Shown one piece after another: positions 35,242 through 43,771 of a stretch of 64,000 bases of DNA (positions within the stretch are counted from its first letter, which is position 1; each line of letters begins with the position of its first letter). The notes beneath the pieces are model-generated. The model had not been told where the DNA came from and did not search any database. It was given only the letters and a program-made list of their open reading frames with translations. A program made the position numbers and the translations under genes. Origin of the DNA: Roseibium porphyridii (GTDB lineage Bacteria > Pseudomonadota > Alphaproteobacteria > Rhizobiales > Stappiaceae); contig NZ_CP120863.1 of the NCBI RefSeq assembly GCF_026191725.2, forward strand, positions 5,436,001-5,500,000. Direction: 5' to 3'.

Positions 35242-37368
35242 TCAGAGGCCGTTCAGCTGAAGTCGCTGCTCGATGCGTTCTTCGACCTTGGCAATGTCGT
35301 CCGAACTGAGCAACGCCTTCAATCGTTCGACTTCTTCTGCAGCTTTCTTGTATTTCTTCAGATCGGCGATCCGATAGAAGAAGAAGGCTTCCAGCGGGTC
35401 CTGCGAAACAAGAGCACCTTCCTCATGGACCCGACCCAGCTCGAAGTAAGCCTGACCGAAGCCCCGATCAGCAGACAAATTGAGAAGCTCGAGGATCTTC
35501 TCTTTTCCTGCTGCATCGGGTTTTTGCCCCATCAGATCCCGGGCGAGAAAATAAGGTGAGAAACGGTCCCCGGCGTCAATCGCCCGCATCAGCCAAAGAT
35601 GTGCGGTCGTACGATCTTTTTCGACACCCCAGCCTGAGAGATAACTTCGGCCCAAACTGTTCATGGCCTCACGCTGACCGTTTTCTGCTGCAAGCCGGTA
35701 GAGCGCGGCGGAGGCGTCATAGTTCTTTTCGACCCCGATCCCCTTCCGATAGAGATCCGCCAAGGCGTTTTGTGCGTTGACCCATCCCATGGCGGAAGCC
35801 AGGCGATACCAGAGTATGCCTTCGGCCGGTTGCTGGGCGACGCCACGACCCTTGATATACAGGGTGCCGACATTGGTTCGTGCACGAAGGTTGCCCAGAC
35901 CGGCCGCCCTCAGATAGTACCGGCGGGCCTCCTCATAATTCACATCGGAACCGCGACCTGAATAGTACATGTAGCCCAGATTTGTCAGAGCAGCCGAGTA
36001 GTTCTGATCCGCAGCGAGCTTGTAAAAGGCCTTGGCCCATTCAAACCGTTTGGCGACATCAAGAACACGCCCCAGCTGGAACTGCAGCCTAGGGTTCCCT
36101 GGGTCTTCCACGAGTGCAAAACCGCATAAAATGACGGCATCTCGAATGTTGATCAGTCCGTCGCGGATCGAAGGGGCAACACGTTGCGGGTCTGCGGGAT
36201 GGGCAGCCAGGAGATCGCAGGCTGTCACGATATCTCTCAAACCTCCTGCAGCATTCGGCAGGTCTTCGGGCCACAGTCTGAACAGTTCTGCGGGAATATT
36301 TGTCTGAGGCTGAAATGCCAGACGCTCCTGACGCTTTTGTCTGGCTCGTTCAATGACATCCTGCTGGTTGATTGCAGCCGTACGCACGCTCACGCTGCGC
36401 GATGCCTCTGCGACTTGTCTTTCGCCTGTGTCCAAATTGCGCATGAGGGTTCGCACCGCCGAAATATGCCGACTGGACGGGAAGGATCGGACGAAGCGCT
36501 CAAGCTCGTCTTCTGTTCCGTATTTACTCAGAAAATACCAAAGAACAGTGTCGAGATCATAGTCTCCGGCCTCGACCTGGGGTTCAGGTGTCGCAGATCC
36601 CGAATTCCCCCTCAGCACATGCTCTCGCTCGACAGACCCGATGACCCAAGGGATCTGCAATCCTTCGGTTGAGACCCTCACCTGCTGGCGAACGCGGCGA
36701 AATGCGGAAAAGAGCGAGATTCCCGGAGATTCGAACGCCCGGCTCAATGCAATCGCGTAAGGTCCGTTACCACCTGCGGGACCATCAAAGGCGAGTTTTC
36801 CAGCACTGGTGGAAAATGCCAGCAACGTTTCCTCACCACTCGCTTCTGAATAGGATAGTCCTGCCTGAAAACGCGGATCCAACCCGGAAAACGGGTCGTC
36901 GCGGCAAGCGTCGATAATGATCAAACGCAGTCCGCCACCTTTCCCGGTCGATGCCGCGTCAATGACATCACGCAATTGAACCGCTTTCAGATTTACCGAT
37001 TCCGCAGAAGACGTATCCACATCGACGGACAGCAGCTTGTTCTGGCCATCCACCTGAAAGCCATGACCGGCAAAATAGAAAACACCAATCTGAGCGCCGT
37101 CAAAAGTTTTGTCCATTTCCTCAATGAGGGTGGTGAATTCATCTTTCTTGAGGTCAAAAAACAGATTGACCTCAAAACCCGCCTGCGCGAGGACTTCGGC
37201 AACAAGCGCCGCGTCATTTGATGCATTCGCCAGGGGGGATGTGTCGTATTTGGTGTTTCCGACAACGACCGCGATCCTGTCCGCAGCCGCTTGTGCCTGT
37301 TGAACCCAGATCTGGCCAACTGCGAGCGTAAACAACAACACCAAGCCCGCCGGAATTCTGAGTTTCAT
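35242..37368 (-). CDS. secreted caspase-like (C14) protease with Sel1 repeats
   Basis: Protein of 708 residues. A signal peptide ends around QQAQA (residue 27) and sends it to the periplasm. Residues 30-255 form a caspase/orthocaspase p20-like domain with the catalytic histidine H102 in YFAGHGFQVDG and cysteine C155 in IIIDACRDDPF; both residues are present, so it is probably active. A linker with predicted helix (about 290-370) leads to at least four Sel1 repeats (about 440-640; for example ALTNLGYMYYSGRG, ARTNVGTLYIKGRG, AQNALADLYRKGIG, AMNSLGRSYLSGWG), which bind partner proteins. A radical SAM gene follows after 3 bases. Similar caspase-Sel1 proteins are common in alphaproteobacteria with unknown targets. 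Confidence 0.9.
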   Translation of the reverse strand: MKLRIPAGLVLLFTLAVGQIWVQQAQAAADRIAVVVGNTKYDTSPLANASNDAALVAEVLAQAGFEVNLFFDLKKDEFTTLIEEMDKTFDGAQIGVFYFAGHGFQVDGQNKLLSVDVDTSSAESVNLKAVQLRDVIDAASTGKGGGLRLIIIDACRDDPFSGLDPRFQAGLSYSEASGEETLLAFSTSAGKLAFDGPAGGNGPYAIALSRAFESPGISLFSAFRRVRQQVRVSTEGLQIPWVIGSVEREHVLRGNSGSATPEPQVEAGDYDLDTVLWYFLSKYGTEDELERFVRSFPSSRHISAVRTLMRNLDTGERQVAEASRSVSVRTAAINQQDVIERARQKRQERLAFQPQTNIPAELFRLWPEDLPNAAGGLRDIVTACDLLAAHPADPQRVAPSIRDGLINIRDAVILCGFALVEDPGNPRLQFQLGRVLDVAKRFEWAKAFYKLAADQNYSAALTNLGYMYYSGRGSDVNYEEARRYYLRAAGLGNLRARTNVGTLYIKGRGVAQQPAEGILWYRLASAMGWVNAQNALADLYRKGIGVEKNYDASAALYRLAAENGQREAMNSLGRSYLSGWGVEKDRTTAHLWLMRAIDAGDRFSPYFLARDLMGQKPDAAGKEKILELLNLSADRGFGQAYFELGRVHEEGALVSQDPLEAFFFYRIADLKKYKKAAEEVERLKALLSSDDIAKVEERIEQRLQLNGL

Positions 37369-37557
37369 CTGCTCACCTTCACCAAACTGCGTTCACGCCG
37401 AAAACCGGGCGATCAAGACGCGTGTCTGCTCAAAGCATCATCAAAGCTCATTTTCCTTTGTCGGACAACCTGAAGACTGCCGATGTCCGGCCCGGAGCGT
37501 GTCAAACTTGCCGCTCCGAAGTCTTTCATCCAGCATCACTACTTGTCGTTGCGTAAC

Positions 37558-38085
37558 TTATCGCAGGAACTGATCCACATAGTCCGCACCAAGCCCGACA
37601 GACTGATAGTGCTTCCGGCACATGTCGATCTTGGTGAATACGTCCTCATAGCCGAGATGTTTTCCGTATGGATCGACGTAATACATGATGCCGTTTACCT
37701 GGAACAAAGTGATCATCTCATCGACGTCATCAGGAACGACCAGAGTATGTGTTTCGCCCGGCGGTTCGTAGACATAGCCGCCCTCCTGGGCGACCCAGTC
37801 ATGTTCGAGATAGTGCCAACGGCCCTTCAAAACATATCCGTGCACGGGATTTGGATGGCGGTGCCTTGAAAGAACTCCGGATTTCCGCACCCTTAGCAAA
37901 TTGACCCAGTAGCCTTGGCTCCGGTTCAGGCACAAGGGCCGGAACCAGACGTTTGCGGTCTGCGGGACCCAAACGCGCTCGTCATCGGGAATGGCACTCG
38001 GCACGACGATTTCCGCCTGGGCATCTTTCGGGAATGGAAGCTGATAAGGAATTCGAGGATTTTCATCCTTCTCGGTGACCGGCAT
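37558..38085 (-). CDS. cupin protein, 2,4'-dihydroxyacetophenone dioxygenase-like
   Basis: Cupin of 175 residues. The first metal motif is SRHRHPNPVHGYVLKGRW (H75, H77, H82) and the second has EPPGETHTLVVP with H113. The overall run resembles the 2,4'-dihydroxyacetophenone dioxygenase family, non-haem iron enzymes that cleave C-C bonds, although many members have other roles. The frame is open to 38232 but ATG 38085 begins the natural sequence (MPVTEKDENP). It is the last gene of the TRAP-linked catabolic operon, 35 bases after the SDR gene. Substrate unknown; oxidative or isomerase action on a sugar acid is also possible. Confidence 0.72.
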   Translation of the reverse strand: MPVTEKDENPRIPYQLPFPKDAQAEIVVPSAIPDDERVWVPQTANVWFRPLCLNRSQGYWVNLLRVRKSGVLSRHRHPNPVHGYVLKGRWHYLEHDWVAQEGGYVYEPPGETHTLVVPDDVDEMITLFQVNGIMYYVDPYGKHLGYEDVFTKIDMCRKHYQSVGLGADYVDQFLR

Positions 38086-38120
38086 GGCTTCTCTCCCAAT
38101 AGTATCCGGTTTCAATGACT

Positions 38121-38822
38121 TCAGACGGCTGAATAGCCGCCATCGACCGGATAGACCGATCCGGTGACAAAACTTGCTTTTTCGCTCAATAGCCAGGCGA
38201 CGAGCGCACCAACCTCTCGCGGTTGGCCCCATCTATCCATTGGCGTCCGGGCGAGGATGGTTCCTTCTCGGCTGACATCCTCCCGAAGTCCTTCTGTCAT
38301 ACCAGTCTCGATCCAGCCGGGGGCAACCGCATTGACACGAACACCATCGGCTGCCCAATTGGCGGCAAGTGCCTTGGTAAGCTGCGCAACTCCGCCTTTG
38401 GAGGCAGAATAGGCCGGAACCAGGGCCCCGCCGAAATAACTGAGCATTGATGCCGTGTTGACGATCGCTCCACCTGACTTTTCCAAGATTGGCTTGGCCG
38501 CAAGACACATGCGCATTGTGCCGGTCAGATTGACGTCCAGGACCGTCATGAAATTCGACAGTTCGTATTCTTTGCCACGCATCAAAACACCAGCGCAATT
38601 GACGAGACCGTCAAGGCCGTCAAGTCCAGCGATGCAGTTCGATACCGACAGGTCGTCTGTCACATCCAACCTGACGGCGGTGAGATGTTCGATTTGAGGA
38701 CATTGGGCAACCTCGTGGTCGGACACGCCCGTTGCCGTCACTTGCCATCCGCTGTTGATCAGTTCCTGAGCGACGCCAAAGCCGATACCGCTGGTGCCAC
38801 CGGTAACCAAGGCTCGTTTCAT
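38121..38822 (-). CDS. SDR-family oxidoreductase
   Basis: Classical short-chain dehydrogenase of 233 residues with the cofactor motif TGGTSGIGFG, the structural NCAG in LVNCAGVLM, the catalytic serine in VNTASMLSYFGG and tyrosine-lysine in YSASKGG. The C-terminal VNAVAPGWIETGMTEGL and VTGSVYPVDGGYS are family-typical. It probably oxidises or reduces a hydroxyl of the compound imported by the TRAP system. It overlaps the kinase gene by 4 bases. NAD or NADP preference is not clear. Confidence 0.9.
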   Translation of the reverse strand: MKRALVTGGTSGIGFGVAQELINSGWQVTATGVSDHEVAQCPQIEHLTAVRLDVTDDLSVSNCIAGLDGLDGLVNCAGVLMRGKEYELSNFMTVLDVNLTGTMRMCLAAKPILEKSGGAIVNTASMLSYFGGALVPAYSASKGGVAQLTKALAANWAADGVRVNAVAPGWIETGMTEGLREDVSREGTILARTPMDRWGQPREVGALVAWLLSEKASFVTGSVYPVDGGYSAV

Positions 38823-39742
38823 GCGGCTCTACCTTCGTTCATGAACTTTTCCACGTCCTGTCTTTTGGGCATTGGAGCAACTGCGCCAAAGCCTTGCGTT
38901 GACAAGGCCGCTGCGGCATTCGCGTATCTTGCAGCCTCGTATGGATCCCGTCCCGCCGCCATTTCCGCAAGAAAGGCTCCGTCAAAAGTATCGCCGGCTG
39001 CGGTCGCGTCAACCGGCTTGACCGGCAACCCGGGCACACGACGTCGTTCGTTGGGCAGCGCAATGAGTGTTCCCTCCTTGCCGAGCGTCAAGGCAACGAT
39101 TTCACATCCAAGATTCAAATAGAAATCGGCAATCGCGTCAGGATCCGTAAGACCGGTCAGTTGCACTGCATCTTCCAATCCGGGAAGTGCAATATGTGCT
39201 CTTGCCATGGCGGCGTGGGTGACCGCACGCGCCCTTTCCAGAGGCCACAGGTTGAGCCTGAGATTGGTATCGTATGAAACCCAGCCACCAGCATTCCGGC
39301 AAATTTCCATGGCTGCAAAAACAGTATCTGCCGCTGTTGCGGAAATCGCCTGACTGATCCCCGACACATGCAAAATGCGCGCTCCGGAAATATACTCCAG
39401 AGGCAGGTCCGAAGGCGACATCAAGCTGGCAGCTGATCCCTTTCGCATATAGGTGAAAGAATGTCCGCGCTCGTCATGGCTGACAAAATAAATCCCGGTA
39501 CGCGCGTCCCCACGCTGTTTCACGTGACAAGTGTCGACACCCTCACTTTGCCAAAGCTCCAGAAATTCCTTGCCAAAGGCATCCTTACCCAGCTGAGTCA
39601 GGTAGCCGACGGACGCATTTTGCCGCGCGGCAGCGATAGCGGCGTTGGAGGTGTCCCCACCGTGCCCCTTCAGATATCGGCCATCAGTTTGCTCGTTGAA
39701 TTCGAGCATGGGTTCCCCCAGGCAAATGATGTCAGGTTGCAT
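38819..39742 (-). CDS. PfkB-family sugar kinase, 2-keto-3-deoxygluconate kinase-like
   Basis: Ribokinase-fold kinase of 307 residues. The N-terminal GGDTSNAAIAAAR sugar-binding loop and the C-terminal DATAAGDTFDGAFLA, with catalytic base D251, are the two PfkB signatures. The pattern GEPMLEFN and YDTNLRLNLWP fits KDG kinases, which make KDPG for the Entner-Doudoroff aldolase. That would mean the operon feeds a sugar acid into central metabolism, in accord with the hydroxyacid dehydrogenase and beta-propeller genes upstream. No KDPG aldolase gene is in the window. Confident on family, moderate on substrate. Confidence 0.83.
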   Translation of the reverse strand: MQPDIICLGEPMLEFNEQTDGRYLKGHGGDTSNAAIAAARQNASVGYLTQLGKDAFGKEFLELWQSEGVDTCHVKQRGDARTGIYFVSHDERGHSFTYMRKGSAASLMSPSDLPLEYISGARILHVSGISQAISATAADTVFAAMEICRNAGGWVSYDTNLRLNLWPLERARAVTHAAMARAHIALPGLEDAVQLTGLTDPDAIADFYLNLGCEIVALTLGKEGTLIALPNERRRVPGLPVKPVDATAAGDTFDGAFLAEMAAGRDPYEAARYANAAAALSTQGFGAVAPMPKRQDVEKFMNEGRAA

Positions 39743-39804
39743 GATTGGTACTCTTTGTCGGGAAAATCGGCCGCGAGCACACGCTCGCGACCGTGTGGGA
39801 ACAA

Positions 39805-41007
39805 TTATTCAGCCGTGTAGCTTTGCCCAACGCCTGGGATTCGCCAAATTCTGAAGTTCGGGATCTGCGGGTCCTCGAAATTCATGTCGCCATCCACCCA
39901 AACGTGAAGATGGTTGGAAACAACGTAAAGGGCGCCATCAGGACCCCAAGCGAGTGTGTCCGGCCAGTTCATTTCGGGATGATGAGCAAACCTGGACAAT
40001 TGGCCGGTCTTGCCATCGAGTTTCATCAATCCATCGAGCGAGAGCGCCGTCATATAGACGTTCCCGTCCCGATCCGCTGTCATGCCGTCCGTGTTCGACG
40101 GCAAACTGGTCTCCACGCGAACCGCATTTTCAAGAACCGTCTCGCTGGTGTCGAAATCGCGCAACAGGTCGGTATCGAGGCTGTAAAGAGTATTGCCCGT
40201 AAGATTGGTCCAGTACAGCGTTCCCTTGTCACCGGACAGAGCAATTCCGTCGGCACCGGTTTTCATACCGCCGTTCTTCAAAACCTGACGGTCATCGATG
40301 TTGAAAAAGAAATGCGGCTCATCGTTGGTGAATTTGTGCTGGTCCAGCAGCCGTCTGGCGGTATTTGAATTGCTATCGTAGGCAATCAGTCCGCCGTGCA
40401 GGGGATTACAGAAAATCCCACTGTCCGTGATATAGGCAAATCCGGTGTCGTTATCGACCGCGATGTCGTTCAGAAACGAACACTTTGGATCGGCTTCGTC
40501 GGCAGAAAAGACGTACCTACCAACTTCCTCGCCAGCCTTGATATCCCAAAGAACCAGCTTCGCATCACCTTCGGCCATCTTGCCTGCCATATGGCCCTGA
40601 TCGAGGATCCACATCACATCGTTTCGATCGATTTCAAAGCCAAGTACAGCTTTAAGCCCGGACGGATTGCCGACAGCGTTCATTTCCTCCGACGGATAGG
40701 GCTCCAGAACCCATTGGTCGCCTTCCTTCACCAACCTGGATAAGGTCGCAGGCATCTCAGGCCCGGCCCAACGCGCTGTTGAAACATATATATTGCCGTC
40801 GCTGTCGAGCTTGGCTCCCTGGATGAGCGCCTTGCCGAAGATGTCGCTCTTTTCCCATGCAGATTGCACATCTTCAGAAACGACCTTGTAGGGCAGCTTG
40901 TTCCATTCTGCGATCACTTCCAGATCGGGAGCGCCCTCTGCGAAGGCCCCTCCAGCACCCAGAGCTGTCACCGCCAATGCCGCGATAGTCGATTTCAGCT
41001 GTCTCAT
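39805..41007 (-). CDS. periplasmic Yellow/major royal jelly-type beta-propeller protein
   Basis: Secreted six-bladed propeller of 400 residues. The signal peptide ends at GGAFA (about residue 23 from ATG 41007). Segments such as LDSDGNIYVSTARWAGPEMP, WILDQGHM and SFLNDIAVDNDTGFAYITDSG match the MRJP/Yellow family. The family is distantly like SMP-30 lactonases, so a lactonase or ligand-binding role is plausible for a sugar-lactone substrate arriving in the periplasm. It is inside the TRAP catabolic operon, 28 bases after the RraA-family gene. The longer start at 41067 would spoil the signal peptide. Enzymatic activity is not established for bacterial members to my knowledge. Confidence 0.82.
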   Translation of the reverse strand: MRQLKSTIAALAVTALGAGGAFAEGAPDLEVIAEWNKLPYKVVSEDVQSAWEKSDIFGKALIQGAKLDSDGNIYVSTARWAGPEMPATLSRLVKEGDQWVLEPYPSEEMNAVGNPSGLKAVLGFEIDRNDVMWILDQGHMAGKMAEGDAKLVLWDIKAGEEVGRYVFSADEADPKCSFLNDIAVDNDTGFAYITDSGIFCNPLHGGLIAYDSNSNTARRLLDQHKFTNDEPHFFFNIDDRQVLKNGGMKTGADGIALSGDKGTLYWTNLTGNTLYSLDTDLLRDFDTSETVLENAVRVETSLPSNTDGMTADRDGNVYMTALSLDGLMKLDGKTGQLSRFAHHPEMNWPDTLAWGPDGALYVVSNHLHVWVDGDMNFEDPQIPNFRIWRIPGVGQSYTAE

Positions 41008-41035
41008 TTCGCGTGTCCTCCGTTTTGATTTCCGG

Positions 41036-41686
41036 TCAGATCCGGCCGTATTTCGCCAGGCCTTCACGCAAGGAGCCTGCCTGCATGATCAATTTGGCCT
41101 GCTCGGCTTCGCGAACATCGATTTCTCGTGCCATTTCAAGCACTTCCTCAGCCTTTCCAATTGGCACGACGACAACGCCATCAATGTCCCCGACCACAAT
41201 GTCACCGGGATGGACGATCACATCACCCACGGGAACCGGTTCATTGGCGGCCAGGGTTTTGTGACGTCCGAGCGTCGTTCCTGGCGACGTTGCACGTGCA
41301 AAGACCGGAAAATCGTAGTCACGGCGAATTTCCGTGATGTCCCGAACCGCACCGTCAAGCACGGCACCTTCGTGTTTGTTGGCCACAGCTCCTGCGGTCA
41401 TCAGTCCACCCCAAACGGCAACATTTGCGTCGCTTGCAATAGATATGACGATGACCGATCCGGGCGCGGAATCGTCAATCGCATCAAGCGCATGCTGTGG
41501 TGGGACAAACTCATCGGTTGGTCCTTCCAGCACAGTGACTGCGGGACCGACAATTTTCTTGTCATTGATGCGGGGCTTTATAGCGCCGTCCAGGTATCCC
41601 TTGCGCCCAGTCACCTTGTCCACCGCATCAGCGACCGAGGCGGTCGCGGTTTCGCGGAAACCTTCAATCAAGTCTTTAAGTTCCAT
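41036..41686 (-). CDS. RraA-family protein (HMG/CHA aldolase-like)
   Basis: Protein of 216 residues in the RraA/4-carboxy-4-hydroxy-2-oxoadipate aldolase family. The key elements are VWGGLMTAGAVANKHEGAVLDGAVRD, with the arginine-aspartate pair of the active site, and GDIVVGDIDGVVVVP. Some members cleave 2-oxo acids; others, such as RraA, inhibit RNase E. In a catabolic operon an aldolase or decarboxylase role is more likely. ATG 41686 has a good fit (MELKDLIEGF) whereas the upstream ATG at 41752 extends into the next gene's end. Confidence 0.87.
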   Translation of the reverse strand: MELKDLIEGFRETATASVADAVDKVTGRKGYLDGAIKPRINDKKIVGPAVTVLEGPTDEFVPPQHALDAIDDSAPGSVIVISIASDANVAVWGGLMTAGAVANKHEGAVLDGAVRDITEIRRDYDFPVFARATSPGTTLGRHKTLAANEPVPVGDVIVHPGDIVVGDIDGVVVVPIGKAEEVLEMAREIDVREAEQAKLIMQAGSLREGLAKYGRI

Positions 41687-41745
41687 TACAGACACTCCTG
41701 TTGAACCGTCCTGAAACGGTAAGTTCTTGGATGGCGGCCCTTTGC

Positions 41746-42738
41746 TCACCACGGATTGACCCAGTTATTGGGGGGAAGTCCTCGAAGTACACGCGCCAGT
41801 TCTGCACCTGCACGCCTTTGAAGCTCGCTGACGGACGCTTCCGAATACCAGCCACAATGATCGCTGAGCACGGCGTTCGGTGCGCCAAGCAACGGGTTGT
41901 CCGCAGAAGGCGGTTCGACCTGAAAAACGTCTATGCCGGCGCCGAAAATGCGCCTTGCATGCAAGGCTTCTGCGAGAGCGTTTTCATCAATCAGGCCCCC
42001 ACGCGATACATTCAGAAGAATTGTCTGGGGTTTCATCATGGCAATGCGTTTTGCATCGATGATGTTGCGTGTATCGGGCGTCAAAGGCGTATGCAGACTG
42101 ACCACATCGGCTTCACGACAAAGGCTGTCGGGATCATGACGTTCAACGTCCCAATCCTGTCGCGTCGCTTCATCGAGGTTCGGGTCACTTACGATGACCC
42201 GAGAAAAGCCAAGGGCCCTGAAGCGTTGGCATGCAGCGCGGGCGATGCGCCCAAAACCGATCAGCCCCAGCGTTGCCCCGCGGTGGCCTGGCACGGGATG
42301 TTTCTGGCCGATGCCCCAAAGCCCTTTTCTGACCTCAGCGTCTCGCGTGACGATCCGTCTTGCGACGGCAAGGTAAAGAGCGAGCGCGTGGTCGCTGACT
42401 TCGTTCTCAGCGCCGTAATCGGGGATGTTGGCTATGTAAATGCCACGTTCCGTGGCTTTCTTCAGGTTCACATTGTCAACCCCGACGCCGTAACGCAGGA
42501 TCAGCTTCAGGCTTGGAAAATCGTCATAAAGCGCGGGGTCGATGCGGCGCTCTCTTATGAGCACCGCAAAGACGTTCTTGTTGGACAAGGCGGAGACCGC
42601 ATCCTGATTGGGTGAAACCGGAAGTACCTTTGCACCGAACGGCTCAATGGCTTCTTGTTCCAGCTTATAGTCCGCGTACCCAGGCTCAAGCACTGCCGCA
42701 AAGGGTGTCGCTTCTAGGGAAACAGCCTCCGCCCGCAT
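41746..42738 (-). CDS. D-isomer-specific 2-hydroxyacid dehydrogenase
   Basis: NAD-dependent dehydrogenase of 330 residues, related to phosphoglycerate dehydrogenase and the CtBP group. The Rossmann loop is LGLIGFGRIARAAC. Catalytic residues are the arginine in ILRYGVGVDNV, the glutamate in DVFQVEPPS and the histidine in LSDHCGWYS. VSRGGLIDENALAEAL is typical. It probably interconverts a 2-keto acid and a 2-hydroxy acid in the pathway of this operon. It lies 59 bases before the RraA-family gene and 1 base after the DctP gene. Confidence 0.88.
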   Translation of the reverse strand: MRAEAVSLEATPFAAVLEPGYADYKLEQEAIEPFGAKVLPVSPNQDAVSALSNKNVFAVLIRERRIDPALYDDFPSLKLILRYGVGVDNVNLKKATERGIYIANIPDYGAENEVSDHALALYLAVARRIVTRDAEVRKGLWGIGQKHPVPGHRGATLGLIGFGRIARAACQRFRALGFSRVIVSDPNLDEATRQDWDVERHDPDSLCREADVVSLHTPLTPDTRNIIDAKRIAMMKPQTILLNVSRGGLIDENALAEALHARRIFGAGIDVFQVEPPSADNPLLGAPNAVLSDHCGWYSEASVSELQRRAGAELARVLRGLPPNNWVNPW

Positions 42739-42739
42739 A

Positions 42740-43753
42740 TCACTGACCCCTGTAGTCAGCTACTGCGGCGTCGAGCTTGTTCGGCCAGTCTTCGCCGATC
42801 TCGCCAACGATGTATTCGCGCACTGCCGGCTGCGCCAGTTCACGAAACTTCGCCTTCTGTTCCGGACTGACCGGCACGACCTCGAGGCCTTTCTCACCCA
42901 GGATTGTTGCTGCATTGGCATCCTGTGCAGCCGTCATGCCTCGATGTATGACTTTCGAGATTTCGACGCACTCATTGACGGCCTGCCTTTCGGCATCGGT
43001 AAGCCCTTCATAGAAGGCATCGTTGATCATGTAAGCGTGCCAGGAGAAAACGTGACCATCGAGGGACACATACTTCTGGTGCTGATAGAGCGACGCATTG
43101 ACGATGTTGGTAACGCCGTTTTCCTGGCCATCAACAACACCTTGTTGCAGGGCGCCAGGCAATTCCGGCCAGGGAACAGGCGTTGCAGAAGCACCCAGCG
43201 ATTCCACGAGTTTGGTCCAGACAGGCGCTGTCATGACGCGCATCTTCAGACCCTTCATGTCATCGGGCTCAGCTACCGGGACTTTTGAGTTGGTAAAGTT
43301 GCGGACGCCGTTGTCCGCCAGACCAAGAACACGAATGCCGGTCTGGCTGCGCATGTCATCGAACAGTTCCTCGCCAAATGCCCCGTCCACGATCGACCAG
43401 GCCATAGCCTGATCGTCAAAGAGGTACGGCATTGCGAATACGGCAAAGGGTTTGTAGACCGCAGAAATCGGACCATCGTGGACGACGCCCATCTGGATTG
43501 CTCCGAGCTGAAGGCCCTCTATGACCTGCCCCCCGTCACCGAGCTGCGAGGCTGGAAACACCTGAACATCGATGCTTCCGGACGTCTTGCCTTCAACGCA
43601 GGTTTCAAATGCAAGCGCAGCAGCATGTTTGGGCGACGACATGTCAGCCGCCTGAAAGTGAGCGTATTTCAGCTCCTTTGCCTGGGCGGCACCTGCCGCG
43701 GCGATGATGGCGAGTGCCGCTGTTGCACCCAATAGTCTTGAAGTCCGTTTCAT
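42740..43753 (-). CDS. dctP: TRAP transporter substrate-binding protein, DctP family
   Basis: Periplasmic solute receptor of 337 residues with a signal peptide ending in GAAQA (about 25). The fold markers are SQLGDGGQVIEGLQLGAIQMG and the substrate-carboxylate-binding arginine region in LKMRVMTAPVW. TRAP receptors bind organic or sugar acids and deliver them to the DctQM permease using a sodium gradient. It is next to the two permease genes and to sugar-acid-type enzymes. The ligand is not deducible but a sugar acid is likely. Confidence 0.92.
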   Translation of the reverse strand: MKRTSRLLGATAALAIIAAAGAAQAKELKYAHFQAADMSSPKHAAALAFETCVEGKTSGSIDVQVFPASQLGDGGQVIEGLQLGAIQMGVVHDGPISAVYKPFAVFAMPYLFDDQAMAWSIVDGAFGEELFDDMRSQTGIRVLGLADNGVRNFTNSKVPVAEPDDMKGLKMRVMTAPVWTKLVESLGASATPVPWPELPGALQQGVVDGQENGVTNIVNASLYQHQKYVSLDGHVFSWHAYMINDAFYEGLTDAERQAVNECVEISKVIHRGMTAAQDANAATILGEKGLEVVPVSPEQKAKFRELAQPAVREYIVGEIGEDWPNKLDAAVADYRGQ

Positions 43754-43771
43754 AGGTTTCCTCCCGGGTTG

